Part shown: in pieces, positions 34,166 through 34,796 of the stretch
Layout: each line of letters starts with the position of its first letter
Numbering within the stretch: position 1 is the first letter of the stretch
Origin: Pseudoalteromonas sp. TB64
GTDB taxonomy: Bacteria > Pseudomonadota > Gammaproteobacteria > Enterobacterales > Alteromonadaceae
Assembly (NCBI RefSeq): GCF_000498095.1
Contig: NZ_AUTQ01000061.1
Coordinates: forward strand, 1 to 34,796
Length of the DNA: 34,796 bases
Direction of reading: 5' to 3'
Notes under the pieces: model-generated
Told to the model about the DNA's origin: nothing
Databases searched by the model: none
What the model saw: the letters and a program-made list of their open reading frames with translations, nothing else
Program-made: the position numbers and the translations under genes

Positions 34166-34205
34166 TGCACTATATGAGTGAAGGGCTATGGACTGTTACA
34201 GTGCA
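34166..34205. promoter_or_regulatory. two NtrC-type activator sites upstream of the transporter operon
   Basis: TGCACTATATGAGTGAA (34166-34182) and TGGACTGTTACAGTGCA (34189-34205) each match the NtrC consensus TGCACYANNNTRGTGCA in 10-12 of the 14 defined bases. Their centres are 23 bases apart and lie about 96 and 119 bases upstream of the predicted sigma-54 start, a usual place for enhancer binding. They could also affect moeB, which is transcribed the other way. Confidence 0.6.
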
Positions 34206-34223
34206 AATAAAAAGCGTTACTAC

Positions 34224-34253
34224 TTGCTCTAGGATTTAACAACTTGGTATTGT
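34224..34253 (+). promoter_or_regulatory. possible sigma-70 promoter of moeB
   Basis: TTGCTC (34224-34229) and TATTGT (34248-34253) are separated by 18 bases and lie 27 bases upstream of the chosen moeB start. Both hexamers deviate from consensus, so this is tentative. Confidence 0.3.
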
Positions 34254-34279
34254 TCAAAAAAAGTATGAGAAGTCTAAAA

Positions 34280-34796
34280 ATGCAAAAGCCACCATTAACT
34301 TACCAGCAGCAACTGCGCTATTCTCGGCACATTATGCTCCCGCAGCTTGATATAGACGGACAAGAGCGACTATGGCAATCGCATGCTTTAGTTATTGGTG
34401 TGGGTGGGCTTGGGTGTGCGGTAGGTCAATACTTAGCGGCATCTGGCGTTGGGACCCTTACCTTAGTTGATAACGATGAAATAGACGTGACCAACCTGCA
34501 AAGGCAAATACTGTATAAAGAAAGTGATATTGGTAGCTCAAAATGCAGTGCTGCTAAAAAACAGCTTAACGCGCTTAATAGTGAAATAGACATAAATACT
34601 ATTGAGGCATTTTTTGATGCAAGTACCTCCACAGAACAGCTATTTAATAACATTGATATAGTAATTGATTGCTCAGATAACCTAGCAACGCGTAATGCAC
34701 TTAATAGCGCCTGTTTTAAAGCTAAAGTTCCGCTGGTGTCAGGCTCTGCAATACGTATGGAAGGACAAGTCGCGTGTTTTACTATGGATGAAAACA
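34280..34796 (+). CDS. moeB: molybdopterin-synthase adenylyltransferase MoeB, 3' part outside the window
   Basis: MoeB adenylates the C-terminus of MoaD so that sulfur can be attached. The 172 visible residues match E. coli MoeB as I remember it: LRYSRHIMLPQLDIDGQERL, the ATP-binding LVIGVGGLGCAVGQYLAASG, VDNDEIDVTNLQRQIL, the acidic IDCSDNLATRNALN and PLVSGSAIRMEGQVA. The zinc cysteines and the catalytic cysteine would lie beyond the window. An in-frame ATG at 34265 is an alternative start. I preferred 34280 because GAGAAG lies upstream at good spacing. It is divergent from the nitrate transporter and completes the cofactor genes flanking the cluster. Confidence 0.93.
   Translation, partial: MQKPPLTYQQQLRYSRHIMLPQLDIDGQERLWQSHALVIGVGGLGCAVGQYLAASGVGTLTLVDNDEIDVTNLQRQILYKESDIGSSKCSAAKKQLNALNSEIDINTIEAFFDASTSTEQLFNNIDIVIDCSDNLATRNALNSACFKAKVPLVSGSAIRMEGQVACFTMDEN

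Overview
The window looks like a chromosomal segment of a marine gammaproteobacterium of the Alteromonadales, most likely Pseudoalteromonas. This is a judgement from AT-rich DNA, protein character and gene order (scpB-rluB, yfbV/ackA-pta, spx-like/dapE, COG3014-ycfL-lpoB, alaA); no database search was possible. I see no tRNA, rRNA or CRISPR array. The only mobile element is an IS4-family copy cut by the left edge.

Layout. 1-933: most of an IS4-family transposase and one IS end, next to the 3' end of rluB. 970-3800 (minus): rluB, scpB, an EF-hand lipoprotein and a secreted DUF3718 protein, two of them followed by clear hairpin terminators. 4040-6313 (plus): xthA, a CbiM-like membrane protein and rlmA. 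6310-10409: yfbV divergent from ackA-pta. 10644-13708 (plus): a tight run of an ACT-domain protein, an EIIA-Glc-like protein lacking both active-site histidines, a Spx/ArsC-like protein, dapE and an M15 peptidase. 13720-14589 (minus): a DMT exporter, then a 515-base gap. 15105-17535 (plus): three lipoproteins ending in LpoB. A palindromic, MITE-like repeat follows, then a glycine-zipper protein. 18254-21466: alaA, an orphan Hpt protein, the DTW-domain enzyme TapT and a zincin-like protein.

21610-34796 is a nitrate-assimilation island. On the minus strand, one unit encodes a NarK/NasA-type transporter, a PP2C phosphatase-Ser/Thr kinase fusion and a porin. A second encodes a NirB-N-terminal-like NADH/FAD/[2Fe-2S] subunit, the catalytic nitrate reductase NasA, and molybdenum-cofactor genes moaA-mobA-moaB-moaC-moaD-moaE. 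moeB starts at the right edge on the plus strand. The two units carry near-identical sigma-54 promoters (TGGC-N7-TTGCT). Candidate NtrC-type sites lie at about -96/-119 and -97/-116, so nitrogen limitation probably induces uptake, reduction and cofactor synthesis together. No nitrite reductase catalytic gene lies in the window.

The least explained features are the phosphatase-kinase fusion with a degenerate glycine loop inside the nitrate operon, the histidine-less EIIA paralogue beside an ACT protein upstream of dapE, the zincin-like protein paired with TapT, the long palindromic repeat ending at a ribosome binding site, and a DnaA-box pair downstream of pta.
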